The notes under the pieces are model-generated. The model saw only the letters and a program-made list of their open reading frames with translations, was not told where the DNA came from and searched no databases. Below are positions 7,808 through 16,947 of a stretch of DNA of 64,000 bases, piece by piece. Made by a program: the position numbers and the translations under genes. The stretch's first letter is position 1, and each line of letters opens with the position of its first letter. The stretch is from assembly GCA_052103595.1 (NCBI GenBank), contig JBQEKC010000001.1, positions 62,001 to 126,000 on the forward strand. The letters are read 5' to 3'. Origin of the DNA: CAMEGH01 sp052103595. Its GTDB lineage: Bacteria > Patescibacteriota > Saccharimonadia > Saccharimonadales > Saccharimonadaceae.

Positions 7808-9052
7808 ATGATTGATATACAACTTCTTCGGGACACGCCTGATCTGATTGAGAAAAAAGCAGCAGACAAAGGCTATACAATTGATGCAAAAGCTATTTTG
7901 GAGCTTGATGATTCGCGCCGCAAAATGCAGGGCGAAATTGATGAACTGCGCCAAAAACGCAATGATATTTCCGCGCAAATGAAAGGCGGTAGGCCTGCGC
8001 CAGAATTAATCGAAGAAGGTAAGCGTCTTAAAACCGACATTGCCGAAAAAGAAGCGGCGTTCAAACAGGTGAGCGACGATCTAAAAGCTGCACTAAACGG
8101 CGTGCCAAACCCAGCCTTCGACGACACTCCGCTTGGTGGAGAAGACGCCAGCGTGGAAGTAAAGCGTTGGGGTGAACAGCCAACTGGCGGTATTGATCAC
8201 CTTGATTTTGCCACCAAGCGCGATTGGGTTGATTTTGAACGCGGCGCAAAAGTGGCGGGTGCAAAGTTTTATTACCTGAAGGGCGATTTGGCGCTGCTCG
8301 AAAATGCCATCACACAGTACGCATTGCAGTTTTTGATTGACAAAGGTTTTACCTACATGACGGTGCCGAACATGGTGAACGGCCGCACCGCAACCGGAAC
8401 AGGATTTGCGCCGCGCAGTAGCGATCAGTCGGACGAATACTTTATTGAAGGCGAGGATTTGTCGCTGATTGCCACGGCCGAAATGCCGCTGACTGGCTAT
8501 CACGCAGACGAAATTATTGACGAAAAAGATTTGCCGCTGTTGTACGCCGGCTACAGCCCGTGTTACCGCAAAGAAGCGGGGACGTATGGCAAGCACGCGC
8601 GTGGGCTGTTTCGCGTGCACCAGTTTAATAAGCTAGAGATGTATGCATTTGTTGCACCAGAACAAAGCCGTGAAATTCATGAAAAGTTGTTGGCGATTGA
8701 GGAAGAGTTGTGGCAATCGATTGGTATTCCATACCATGTCGTGAATATCGCAGCGGGTGATTTGGGCGCGCCGGCTGCCAAAAAGTACGACATCGAATAT
8801 TGGTCACCAGTCGACGAAAAGTACCGCGAGCTTACGAGCTGCAGCAACTGTACCGACTTCCAGGCGCGCAACCTTAATATCCGCGTTCGCCGCGAAAATG
8901 GTGACGTTGAAACGATGCATACACTCAATGGCACGGCGGTCAGTTTGGCACGTTCACTCGTAGTTATCCTTGAACATTACCAAAATGATGACGGTACGCT
9001 CACCATTCCAGGAGTGTTGCGCCCGTTCATGCAAAATCGCGACCGTATCTAG
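7808..9052 (+). CDS. serS: Seryl-tRNA synthetase
   Basis: Charges tRNA-Ser. About 415 residues: N-terminal antiparallel coiled-coil arm (residues 25-100) that holds the long variable arm of tRNA-Ser, then a class II core with TAEMPLTGYHADEI, motif 2 (CYRKEAGTYGKHARGLFRVHQF, residues about 255-276) and motif 3 (NGTAVSLARSLVVILE). ATG 7808 is chosen over ATG 7802 because the TATACT ends at 7800, so transcription should begin at about 7807-7808, giving a leaderless message. Single gene with its own promoter. Confidence 0.95.
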   Translation: MIDIQLLRDTPDLIEKKAADKGYTIDAKAILELDDSRRKMQGEIDELRQKRNDISAQMKGGRPAPELIEEGKRLKTDIAEKEAAFKQVSDDLKAALNGVPNPAFDDTPLGGEDASVEVKRWGEQPTGGIDHLDFATKRDWVDFERGAKVAGAKFYYLKGDLALLENAITQYALQFLIDKGFTYMTVPNMVNGRTATGTGFAPRSSDQSDEYFIEGEDLSLIATAEMPLTGYHADEIIDEKDLPLLYAGYSPCYRKEAGTYGKHARGLFRVHQFNKLEMYAFVAPEQSREIHEKLLAIEEELWQSIGIPYHVVNIAAGDLGAPAAKKYDIEYWSPVDEKYRELTSCSNCTDFQARNLNIRVRRENGDVETMHTLNGTAVSLARSLVVILEHYQNDDGTLTIPGVLRPFMQNRDRI

Positions 9053-9121
9053 TTTTTTGCACAAAAATTGATATACTAAAAGAGTAATAGCAGAAAAACT
9101 GCATCTTAATAAGGAGGCTAG

Positions 9122-9496
9122 ATGATCGAAGCACTCACCATCACCGGCATTAAGTACGAGGTGGACGACAAATCGAAAAAGTACATTACCAAAAAAATTG
9201 GCGCACTTGATAGGTTTTTGCCACGTCACGCACGAAAAAGCGCAAAAGCTGATGTTAAAATTGAGCAAATTGATGGAAAGGATGGCAACAAATACGAAGT
9301 TGAAGTTGTTATGACCGTTCCAAATAAGGTAATCACCGCCAAAGATTCAACTTTGAACGTACTTGCAGCAGTCGATATCGTCGAGGCGAAGCTTTCAACC
9401 CAACTACGTAAATACAAAGAAACACGTGTTGCCCACGTTGGTCGCTCGGGCATCATGGCTCGTTTTAAGCGAAGCTTTGACCGCGAACAGCAGTAG
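9122..9496 (+). CDS. hpf: Ribosome hibernation promoting factor (HPF/RaiA type)
   Basis: 124 residues, matching the short HPF/YfiA form: beta-alpha-beta-beta-beta-alpha fold beginning ITGIKYEVDDKSKKYITKKI and with the conserved second helix containing DIVEAKLSTQLRKYKE. It binds the small-subunit decoding site and inactivates or dimerises ribosomes under starvation. It lacks the long-form C-terminal dimerisation domain, ending instead in a short basic tail. The ATG is preceded by a strong AAGGAGG, and a TATACT about 50 bases upstream gives a true leader. A strong terminator follows at 9509, separating it from secA. Confidence 0.92.
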   Translation: MIEALTITGIKYEVDDKSKKYITKKIGALDRFLPRHARKSAKADVKIEQIDGKDGNKYEVEVVMTVPNKVITAKDSTLNVLAAVDIVEAKLSTQLRKYKETRVAHVGRSGIMARFKRSFDREQQ

Positions 9497-9508
9497 CAAA
9501 ACGCAAAC

Positions 9509-9537
9509 AAAAAGAGCACAAACAAGTGCTCTTTTTT
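9509..9537 (+). terminator. Intrinsic terminator after hpf
   Basis: AAAAAGAGCAC stem, six-base loop, GTGCTC and a run of T. It separates hpf from secA. Confidence 0.9.
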
Positions 9538-9665
9538 CGTATCAGGCTTGCAAGAGGGCGCTCTATCGAAAAACTCTCTCTAGCCCCTTTAATTTATCTC
9601 CGTATCGGCGTATACTATATAGTAGTTTTACAGACATTTCAGCAAAAGTGAGAGGGAATTCTTTT

Positions 9666-12293
9666 ATGGTTAGTAGGCAAAAAGTTCTATCGAAGGTGTT
9701 CGGTGATCCGCAAAAGCGTATTATTAAAGGGCTTGAGAAACGGGTGAAAGACGTTAACGATCTTGAACCAAAATATGAAAAATTAAAGAAAGCGGATCTT
9801 GCCAAGCAAACTGACGCACTAAAGAAGCGCCTTGGCAAAAAGAAAACAACGCTTGACGACATTTTGCCAGACGCATTTGCTTTAGTACGTGAAGCTAGTA
9901 AGCGTGTGCTTGGTATGCGCCACTTCGACGTTCAGTTGATTGGCGGCATGGTGCTCCACGAAGGTAATGTCGCCGAAATGAAAACTGGTGAAGGTAAGAC
10001 CTTGGTGGCGACATTGCCAGTATACCTTAATGCGCTTGAGGAAAAAGGCGTGCATGTCGTGACAGTGAACGATTACTTGGCACAGCGTGATGCCAGCTGG
10101 ATGGGTGAGCTATATCACTTTTTGGGGCTCTCGACTGGGGTAATTATTAACGATGCGAGTTTCATCTACGACCCAAAGTTTGACAATGAAGCGCACGAAG
10201 ACGAAAAGATGCGTCGCCTGCGCCCAGCCACTCGTAAAGAAGCGTATGCGGCTGATATTACTTACGGAACGAATAATGAGTTCGGCTTTGACTATCTGCG
10301 TGACAACATGGTGAATGACGTAGAATTGCTTCGCCAGCGCGAACTTAACTTTGCGATTGTCGACGAAGTAGACTCAATCCTCATTGACGAAGCACGTACA
10401 CCGCTGATTATTAGTGCACCAGCGCAGAACAACCCAGAAAACTACCTTAACTTTGCAAAAATTGCCGCAAAATTAGTACCAGAAGATTACATTCTTGATG
10501 AAAAGCGTAAAGCCGTGAGCCTTACCGACGAAGGTGTTGAAAAGGTACAAAAAATGTTGGGAGTAAAAAACTTGTACACCCCAGACAACGTTCGAAATGT
10601 GTACCATCTCGATCAATCATTGCGCGCACAAACCTTATTCAGGCGAGATAAAGATTATGTCGTAGCAAACGATGGCGAAGTGATTATTGTGGACGAACAC
10701 ACTGGCCGTTTGATGCATGGCCGTCGCTATAGCGAAGGCTTGCACCAAGCAATTGAAGCCAAAGAACAAGTACGCGTGCAAACAGAGAGTATGACGCTTG
10801 CAACGGTATCGTTCCAGAACTTCTTTCGTCTGTACACAAAGCTTAGTGGTATGACCGGTACGGCTTTCACTGAAGCAGAGGAATTCCAGCAAATTTACAG
10901 CCTTGATGTGGTGCAGATTCCATCAAACCGTCCGATTGCACGTATCGATAAAGAAGACCTTATTTTCAAAACTGAAAAAGGTAAATTGAAAGCTGTGGCT
11001 GACGCAATTCAGGAGTATCACAAGCAAGGCCGTCCGGTATTGGTTGGTTCTGGCTCGATTGTGAAGAACGAGCTGATTGCAAAGTGGCTTGATAAAGAAG
11101 GTATTAAATACGAAATTTTGAACGCCAAGAATAACGAGCACGAAGCCGCCATTGTAGCTCGTGCTGGTGAAAAAGGTGCAATTACACTGGCAACCAACAT
11201 CGCTGGTCGTGGTACCGACATTAAGCTGGGCGAAGGTGTAAAAGAACTTGGCGGACTAGTAGTGATTGGTTCAGAGCGGCACGAAAGCCGTCGTATCGAC
11301 AACCAGCTACGAGGTCGTGGTGGGCGCCAAGGTGACCCAGGTGAAACGCAATTTTATGTTTCGACTGAAGACGATTTGATGCGTATTTTCCAGGGCGAGC
11401 GTATTGCTGCGTTGATGGATCGTTTAGGGGTGGATGAAGAAACGCCAATCCAAAACAAAGCCGTGTCAAAAACACTCGAAGCTGCGCAGAAACGTGTGGA
11501 AGGTTACAACTTTGATAGCCGTAAAAACGTGGTGCAGTACGACAACGTTATTAACCGCCACCGCCGCGTGGTGTATACAGTGCGCCGCAAAATCCTTGAA
11601 GGTGGCAACATCAAAACTGAAATTGAACGCCTGATCGCCGACGCCTTGAAGGAGTTGACTGTTGTTCCAGCAAAAAACAATCCAAAATTTGTCGAAGAGT
11701 TTGATGGGTTGTTCCCAATTGATGAAGCAAAGATTAAAGAGATAGGTGCTGAAAAGAACGATAAAAAACGCTTTGTTGCTGCAGAAAAGGCAGTAAGTAA
11801 GCTGTATGCTGAACGCGAAAAAGAGCTTGATGCTGACACGATGCGTAAACTGGAACGTGAAGTGTACATGGAGGTGCTCGATCAGCTGTGGATGCAGCAT
11901 CTTGAAAATATGCAGCATTTGCGCGAGGGAATCCACTGGCGAAGTGTTGGACAGCGTGACCCATTAGTGGAATACCGCGTGGAAAGCCAGAAGCTATTTG
12001 AAGGCTTGCAAGCCAGTCTTCGCGCCGAAGTGTTGCGTATTATTATGCACGTTCGCCCAACTGACATTACCGCACAAAATGTTGACGATGAATACCAAAC
12101 AGAACTCACGCGTTTGGCGGAAAGTTCTGTTGAAAAGGGTGTAAACGACGTGGTAACTACCACGCATGTTAGTGATGATGACTTTGGCTCGACAAAAAAA
12201 GAAAAGACGACTTCTGAGAAAAATCACACAAAAAATGTTGCGCGCAAAAAGAAGAAAGCGCAGCGCCAAAATCGCAAGAAGAATCGAAAGTAG
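9666..12293 (+). CDS. secA: Protein translocase ATPase SecA
   Basis: Motor ATPase of the Sec export pathway, acting at the SecYEG channel on the inner face of the membrane. 875 residues from ATG 9666, where the family N-terminus (VLSKVFGDPQKRIIKG) begins; the frame is open upstream but that part is not SecA. Walker A MKTGEGKT, Walker B VDEVDSILIDEARTPLIIS, the preprotein cross-linking domain, and the nucleotide-binding domain 2 motif NIAGRGTDI with RGRGGRQGDPG are all intact. The C-terminal zinc-binding cysteines are absent and replaced by a Lys-rich tail. A TATACT near 9611 and GAGGG before the start indicate a leader of about 45 bases. Confidence 0.97.
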   Translation: MVSRQKVLSKVFGDPQKRIIKGLEKRVKDVNDLEPKYEKLKKADLAKQTDALKKRLGKKKTTLDDILPDAFALVREASKRVLGMRHFDVQLIGGMVLHEGNVAEMKTGEGKTLVATLPVYLNALEEKGVHVVTVNDYLAQRDASWMGELYHFLGLSTGVIINDASFIYDPKFDNEAHEDEKMRRLRPATRKEAYAADITYGTNNEFGFDYLRDNMVNDVELLRQRELNFAIVDEVDSILIDEARTPLIISAPAQNNPENYLNFAKIAAKLVPEDYILDEKRKAVSLTDEGVEKVQKMLGVKNLYTPDNVRNVYHLDQSLRAQTLFRRDKDYVVANDGEVIIVDEHTGRLMHGRRYSEGLHQAIEAKEQVRVQTESMTLATVSFQNFFRLYTKLSGMTGTAFTEAEEFQQIYSLDVVQIPSNRPIARIDKEDLIFKTEKGKLKAVADAIQEYHKQGRPVLVGSGSIVKNELIAKWLDKEGIKYEILNAKNNEHEAAIVARAGEKGAITLATNIAGRGTDIKLGEGVKELGGLVVIGSERHESRRIDNQLRGRGGRQGDPGETQFYVSTEDDLMRIFQGERIAALMDRLGVDEETPIQNKAVSKTLEAAQKRVEGYNFDSRKNVVQYDNVINRHRRVVYTVRRKILEGGNIKTEIERLIADALKELTVVPAKNNPKFVEEFDGLFPIDEAKIKEIGAEKNDKKRFVAAEKAVSKLYAEREKELDADTMRKLEREVYMEVLDQLWMQHLENMQHLREGIHWRSVGQRDPLVEYRVESQKLFEGLQASLRAEVLRIIMHVRPTDITAQNVDDEYQTELTRLAESSVEKGVNDVVTTTHVSDDDFGSTKKEKTTSEKNHTKNVARKKKKAQRQNRKKNRK

Positions 12294-12298
12294 GGAGT

Positions 12299-13588
12299 GT
12301 GAGGCACACAGTTGAAGAAGTCCGCCTAAAAAACGGCGCAAGAGGATTGTTGATTGATGTCCCTGACGCGACGGTGATGAGCTTTGAGTTTCAGTTCCGT
12401 GCCGGGAACCGCTATGTTCGCGACAAAGATATCTACGAAACTGCACATGTGATGGAGCATATGGCGTTTGGCGCCAACGCACAATTCAAAACTGAGCACG
12501 AATTTGAGGCAGAGTTTACGAAAAACGGCGCGTATCATAATGCGTTTACAAGCGATCTTTCGATGGTGTACATGGCAGATTGTGCCGACTTCGAGTGGGA
12601 ACGGATTTTGAAGCTGCAAGAAGTTTCAATTTGCCAACCACTCTTCAACGAAGAAGAGATGGTTGCTGAAAAGGGAAATGTTCGCAGTGAACTGACTGGC
12701 TACTTGAATGACCACGCACGGTTATTGTGGCCAAAATCGCAGCAGTTACTTGGCGAAGACGTGCTAACATTCAACCAGCGCCTTAAAACGATTCCGCACA
12801 TTACGCTTAAAGATGTCAAAGAACATCACAAGCGTACGCATACTTCAGAAAATATGCGCTTTGTGATTGCCGGAAAATTGCATGGGCGTAAAGCAAGTAT
12901 TAAACGTCAACTTGAAGAGTGGAAGTTGCCACGCGGCGAGCGCTTTGTTGTGCCGCATGACAAGCTTCACTCGGCTAAGCCAAACTTAATTCGCCGCAAG
13001 GAAGCCTCAAACGTCACATTTGCGTGGTCGATGATTTTGCCACGCGTATTAACCAATGAAGAGCTTGATGCAATGGCTTGTTTGAACCACTTGCTGACCG
13101 GCACGATGCATTCACGCATTTTTGGAGCAGCTCGTAAAAAAGGTTTGGCGTATGGCATGTTTAGCGATACGGCTGCTGGATTTTATGAAAGCAGCTGGGA
13201 TTTTGGTGGGCAAGTTAATCAAGAGACGGCTAGCGAATTGTTTACGATTATTGAAAGCCAACTCCAGAAGGTGCTTGCTGGTGATATTTCTGAAAAAGAA
13301 CTTGATGCAGTAAAAAGTTATGCGTTAGGTCGTCACCAGATGGGCGCACAAACGGTCTCGCAAATTAGTAATTTTTACACGGGCCGCTACTTTAGTGACC
13401 GCGCTATCCGTGATTACGACAGCGTCCCAGGCTCGATTGCGCACACTACGTGCGAGCAAATGATTGAAACAGCACGAGCCTTTATTGATGCGGATATACG
13501 TGTATTAGCAGCGGTTGGCGCTGGTGAGCGTGAGGAAATTACTGCCTTGTCTGATCAATTGGAAAGTCTGTTCGCGAAGGCGGTGTAG
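12299..13588 (+). CDS. M16-family zinc metallopeptidase
   Basis: 429 residues starting at GTG 12299, five bases after the secA stop, with GGGAG overlapping that stop. The inverted zinc motif HVMEH (HxxEH) lies at residues about 48-52, and the downstream third ligand is in EEMVAEKGNVRSEL. The C-terminal M16 domain has the substrate-binding FGAARKKGLAYGMFSD stretch. Size fits bacterial M16B enzymes that work as homodimers or with an inactive partner. The substrate is unknown; coupling to secA suggests a role in handling exported peptides, which is inference. No signal peptide, so it is cytoplasmic or peripheral. Confidence 0.9.
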   Translation: MRHTVEEVRLKNGARGLLIDVPDATVMSFEFQFRAGNRYVRDKDIYETAHVMEHMAFGANAQFKTEHEFEAEFTKNGAYHNAFTSDLSMVYMADCADFEWERILKLQEVSICQPLFNEEEMVAEKGNVRSELTGYLNDHARLLWPKSQQLLGEDVLTFNQRLKTIPHITLKDVKEHHKRTHTSENMRFVIAGKLHGRKASIKRQLEEWKLPRGERFVVPHDKLHSAKPNLIRRKEASNVTFAWSMILPRVLTNEELDAMACLNHLLTGTMHSRIFGAARKKGLAYGMFSDTAAGFYESSWDFGGQVNQETASELFTIIESQLQKVLAGDISEKELDAVKSYALGRHQMGAQTVSQISNFYTGRYFSDRAIRDYDSVPGSIAHTTCEQMIETARAFIDADIRVLAAVGAGEREEITALSDQLESLFAKAV

Positions 13589-13644
13589 GCCGTACGGACC
13601 GACACTTGCGACAGCTGCCGACGTCTTCGTGCTATACTAAACAC

Positions 13645-14964
13645 ATGAATATCGCAATCGCAGGCTATGGTATTGAAGGCCGACAAAACTACGAATATTT
13701 CAGTCAGCAGGCGGGTAACACTGTAACGATTTTGGATGAACGGGATGAACTTGTAGACGCGCCAAAAGACGCAAATATGCAGCTGGGCAGCGATGCATTT
13801 ACAAACCTAGAAATGTACGACATGGTCGTGCGCACGGCCGGCTTAGCGCCACGAAAATTGCCGAGTGCACCATTTGTTTGGTCGGCTACGAACGAATTTT
13901 TTAAGCAATGTCCTGCACCAATTATTGGTGTGACAGGCACAAAAGGCAAGGGGACAACCAGTAGTTTTATTACCAGCATTTTGCGCACTGCGGGCAAAAC
14001 CGTACACCTGGTGGGCAACATCGGTACGCCAGCCTTGCAAGTGTTGCCGGATATCTCGCCAAGCGACATTGTAGTGTACGAGCTCAGCAGTTTTCAGCTG
14101 TGGGACGTAAAGCGCAGTCCACATGTGGCAGTAGTATTGATGATTGAACCAGACCACCTTGATGTACACGCAGATTTTGCAGAATATATTGCCGCAAAAA
14201 GTAATATTGTGCGCTGGCAAACGCAGAGTGATATATGTGTGTATCATCCAACGAACGAATACAGCCATACAATTGCAAAACAGCAACCACAATTTGCCAC
14301 GCACGCTGCGCCATTTAATGCCGATCCAACGAACGATATGATAGTGGCAAAAATTGACGAGGATCAGTTTGTGCTCAGTGACGGACGCGTCGTCTGTGAA
14401 ACGAACGCCGTAAAACTGCCGGGCGCTCATAATCTTGAAAATGCGTGCGCGGCAATCAGTGCATGTCTTCCGTATCTTGATGATTTATCTATGGTCGAGC
14501 AAGGTCTGGCGAATTTTATTGGACTTGATCATCGACTTAAATTTGTGGCAGAAGTAAATGACGTGGCCTATTACGACGACAGTATTGCTACTACGCCAGG
14601 CAGTGCAGTCGCAGCGCTCAATGCGTTCAATCAGCCAAAAGTGCTGATTATGGGTGGTTCATCAAAAGGCGCTGATTTTAGTACTTTTGCGATGGCAGCA
14701 GCAGATGTGTATGTACGCCACATTGTACTTATAGGCGATGAAGCGTCAACGATTGCCACGCAGTTAGATGAGTGGGCGCCAGAGGTAGACTACACGATTT
14801 TGCAAAACGCCACAATGCAAAACGCCGTACGGTTGGCGGCCGAGTGCGCGCAATCTGGCGACGTGGTAGTGCTAAGTCCAGCCTGCGCGAGTTTTGGAAT
14901 GTTCAAAAACTACAAAGATCGCGGAGAGCAGTTTATTGCAGCGGTCAAAAATGTACACAAATAG
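13645..14964 (+). CDS. murD: UDP-N-acetylmuramoylalanine--D-glutamate ligase
   Basis: Adds D-glutamate to UDP-MurNAc-L-Ala in the cytoplasm. 439 residues: N-terminal Rossmann domain (IAIAGYGIEGRQNYEYF), Mur ligase ATP loop GVTGTKGKGTTSSFI, central LIEPDHLDVH-type motif (MIEPDHLDVHADFAEY), the DHRLKFVAEVNDVAYYDDS block that is diagnostic for MurD, and C-terminal LSPACASFGMFKNYKDRG. ATG 13645 begins at the glycine loop; a TATACT box (13633-13638, preceded by TGC) ends 6 bases upstream, so the message should be leaderless. It is away from the main wall cluster at 43-51 kb; no other Mur ligase is in the window. Confidence 0.97.
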   Translation: MNIAIAGYGIEGRQNYEYFSQQAGNTVTILDERDELVDAPKDANMQLGSDAFTNLEMYDMVVRTAGLAPRKLPSAPFVWSATNEFFKQCPAPIIGVTGTKGKGTTSSFITSILRTAGKTVHLVGNIGTPALQVLPDISPSDIVVYELSSFQLWDVKRSPHVAVVLMIEPDHLDVHADFAEYIAAKSNIVRWQTQSDICVYHPTNEYSHTIAKQQPQFATHAAPFNADPTNDMIVAKIDEDQFVLSDGRVVCETNAVKLPGAHNLENACAAISACLPYLDDLSMVEQGLANFIGLDHRLKFVAEVNDVAYYDDSIATTPGSAVAALNAFNQPKVLIMGGSSKGADFSTFAMAAADVYVRHIVLIGDEASTIATQLDEWAPEVDYTILQNATMQNAVRLAAECAQSGDVVVLSPACASFGMFKNYKDRGEQFIAAVKNVHK

Positions 14965-14978
14965 TGTACACTAAAAAC

Positions 14979-16091
14979 ATGAACACGTTATCTTCTGGTA
15001 AAAAAGCAGTACTTCATTTTTATCGCCTCTTTTTTGGTGTTGCATTGTTGCTCCTTCCGCTGAGTATTTTTGCGACATTCTGGCTTTCAAGCGCGCAGTC
15101 AGTTTCGCGGCAGCTTGAACATTCAAAAGCTTATGATGTGGCGAGTGAGGTTGTGGTTGAACAGTTGGTACGAGTCGGCTCGGCAAGTGCTCAGGCGCAG
15201 CAACTACCAAGTGGCGCTGTTGAGCGCGCCGCTCGTGCGGTAATTACCCCTGATGTTGTTGGCAAAAAAGTTGAAACATTTATCACGCAAAATTACGAAT
15301 GGTTGGATAACAAACGCACCGAACCAGTTCTAGAAATATCAATACAAAAAGAGCGTGATCAATTTGCGCGTGAACTTGCCAAAGAGGCGACCAAGACGGT
15401 AGAGGAGAAGCCGGCCTGCGATGTCATGCAGGTGATGCAGTATCAGGCGCAATTGCGCGCAGATCCGTTGTCAGTGCCGTGCAAGATTGATGGCATTGAT
15501 CGCGCTGAAATTGAAGGTGTCGCGACGCAAAAAATCACCGAGGCATTTAACAATCCAACATCGCAGCAAAAAGATACCTCTATTACATCTGGCGCATTAA
15601 CGGTAACACCGTCGGAAAGCCAAACGTACATCGATGCGCTCAGCGGCATCGCTAAGCTGGCATACTGGTGCGTAAAACATGGCTTTATGATGGTGATAAG
15701 TATTCTGCTGATTGCGGGGGCGTTGGCATTCGCAACACTTCGTTCTGGCACAGATTGGCTGATATGGGCACGCGCAGCGTTTGCTTCTGCTGCACTGACA
15801 CTGTTCGTGGGTGTAGTGATGTTGATTCTCTCGACGCAAACCACCATACTGCCACTTTTCTTTGTAACGGAGACCATTCAACCGGTGATTGCTGCACTGG
15901 CACGACCGTTGATTGTTGCGATTGCGGTGACGATTGTCGTCTATCTTATCGTTATGCTGTTTGGTATACTGGCTAGAGCAAGGAAGAGGAGAGAATATGA
16001 CAGCAACAGAGACGCCTACGCCGCCTCCCGAAACGACGCCGCCTACCAACAACTACGAACATCCGGCCGTTCGTCTGGCAAACCGTTCTAG
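14979..16091 (+). CDS. Multi-pass membrane protein of unknown function
   Basis: 370 residues. One membrane segment near residues 15-38, a large outside domain of about 190 residues rich in Ala/Gln/Val with predicted helices, then three to four membrane segments in the C-terminal half (ISILLIAGALAFATL, AALTLFVGVVMLILS, LIVAIAVTIVVYLIVMLFGIL) and a basic tail. I cannot name the family. TACACT at 14967-14972 ends 6 bases before the ATG, so it has its own leaderless-type promoter inside the murD end region. The last 95 bases overlap the M48 protease gene in another frame. Confidence 0.75.
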   Translation: MNTLSSGKKAVLHFYRLFFGVALLLLPLSIFATFWLSSAQSVSRQLEHSKAYDVASEVVVEQLVRVGSASAQAQQLPSGAVERAARAVITPDVVGKKVETFITQNYEWLDNKRTEPVLEISIQKERDQFARELAKEATKTVEEKPACDVMQVMQYQAQLRADPLSVPCKIDGIDRAEIEGVATQKITEAFNNPTSQQKDTSITSGALTVTPSESQTYIDALSGIAKLAYWCVKHGFMMVISILLIAGALAFATLRSGTDWLIWARAAFASAALTLFVGVVMLILSTQTTILPLFFVTETIQPVIAALARPLIVAIAVTIVVYLIVMLFGILARARKRREYDSNRDAYAASRNDAAYQQLRTSGRSSGKPF

Positions 16092-16947
16092 CGATTACAC
16101 CGTATTTTGGGCAATCGTTGCTGCTTGTGTGGGAATAGTGCTTGCCCCGTGGGTGTTTGGGTCGTGGCTATTTTCGGCATTGATTGATGCAGAAAGCGTT
16201 ACAGTCGAAGAAGGACTGTTTACACTCCTGTTGATGTTGCTTGAGAATATCGATCTAATTGTGATTGTTGCCGGTATGTTACTTGTACTGCTGGTGTCTA
16301 TTCGTATGATGCGTCAAATGTATTTAGCAAATGCGCTACAGATTGAATACAGTGCGCATGCGTGGTTACGTGAGTGGTCAAATACGGTTGCTAAAGATCT
16401 TGCCATGCCAAAAGTAGAAATAATGATTACGCAAGACCCCGTGATGAATGCATTTGCGTTCGGGTTTGCGAAACCTTATACCATTGTGCTTAACTCTGGG
16501 ACGATTCGCTGGACAAGCGACGAGGAACTGAAAGCGATTATTGTACATGAAATGGCGCATATCAAATATCGCCATACCCAGATGGGAACGTATGCAAATA
16601 TATTGCGACTCTTGCCGCTCGTTGGGCCACTTTTTAGTTGGATGCTTGACTTCTGGAGTCGTCGCTGCGAGCTGACGGCCGATCGTTTATCATTGGCGTA
16701 TTTGAAAAATAAAACACAAGTGCGTGATGCGCTGGTGCGTATTCATGTTGGCCCGGACGCTGCACCTTCGTTTAACGACGTGGCAGAGCAGTGGCAGGTG
16801 CACAACACCGAAAATACTTTCAATCGGTTTACACAAACGTTTAGCAGTCATCCCTTTTTAGTGCGCCGACTGCAGCATCTCGACGCGATGCAAAAGCAGT
16901 ACGACGCTGCCAATCAACGGAAGGAGTCGCATGAACCCACTGCATAA
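15997..16947 (+). CDS. M48-family membrane zinc protease (HtpX-like)
   Basis: 316 residues. After a Pro/Thr-rich N-terminus there are two membrane segments (about residues 35-60 and 80-105), then the catalytic domain with HEMAH (HExxH) at residues about 184-188 in IIVHEMAHIKYRH and the third-ligand region CELTADRLSLAYL. The family degrades misfolded membrane proteins. ATG 15997 is preceded by GAAGAGGAG; the next Met lies after the first membrane segment, so the 95-base overlap with the previous gene is real. A TATACT inside the previous gene (about 15965) could drive it. The prfB gene starts within its last 17 bases. Confidence 0.9.
   Translation: MTATETPTPPPETTPPTNNYEHPAVRLANRSSDYTVFWAIVAACVGIVLAPWVFGSWLFSALIDAESVTVEEGLFTLLLMLLENIDLIVIVAGMLLVLLVSIRMMRQMYLANALQIEYSAHAWLREWSNTVAKDLAMPKVEIMITQDPVMNAFAFGFAKPYTIVLNSGTIRWTSDEELKAIIVHEMAHIKYRHTQMGTYANILRLLPLVGPLFSWMLDFWSRRCELTADRLSLAYLKNKTQVRDALVRIHVGPDAAPSFNDVAEQWQVHNTENTFNRFTQTFSSHPFLVRRLQHLDAMQKQYDAANQRKESHEPTA

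Noticed and set aside
9363..9665. Longer secA start within the hpf region
   Set aside because: The extra 101 codons overlap hpf and its terminator, and the family N-terminus begins at 9666.
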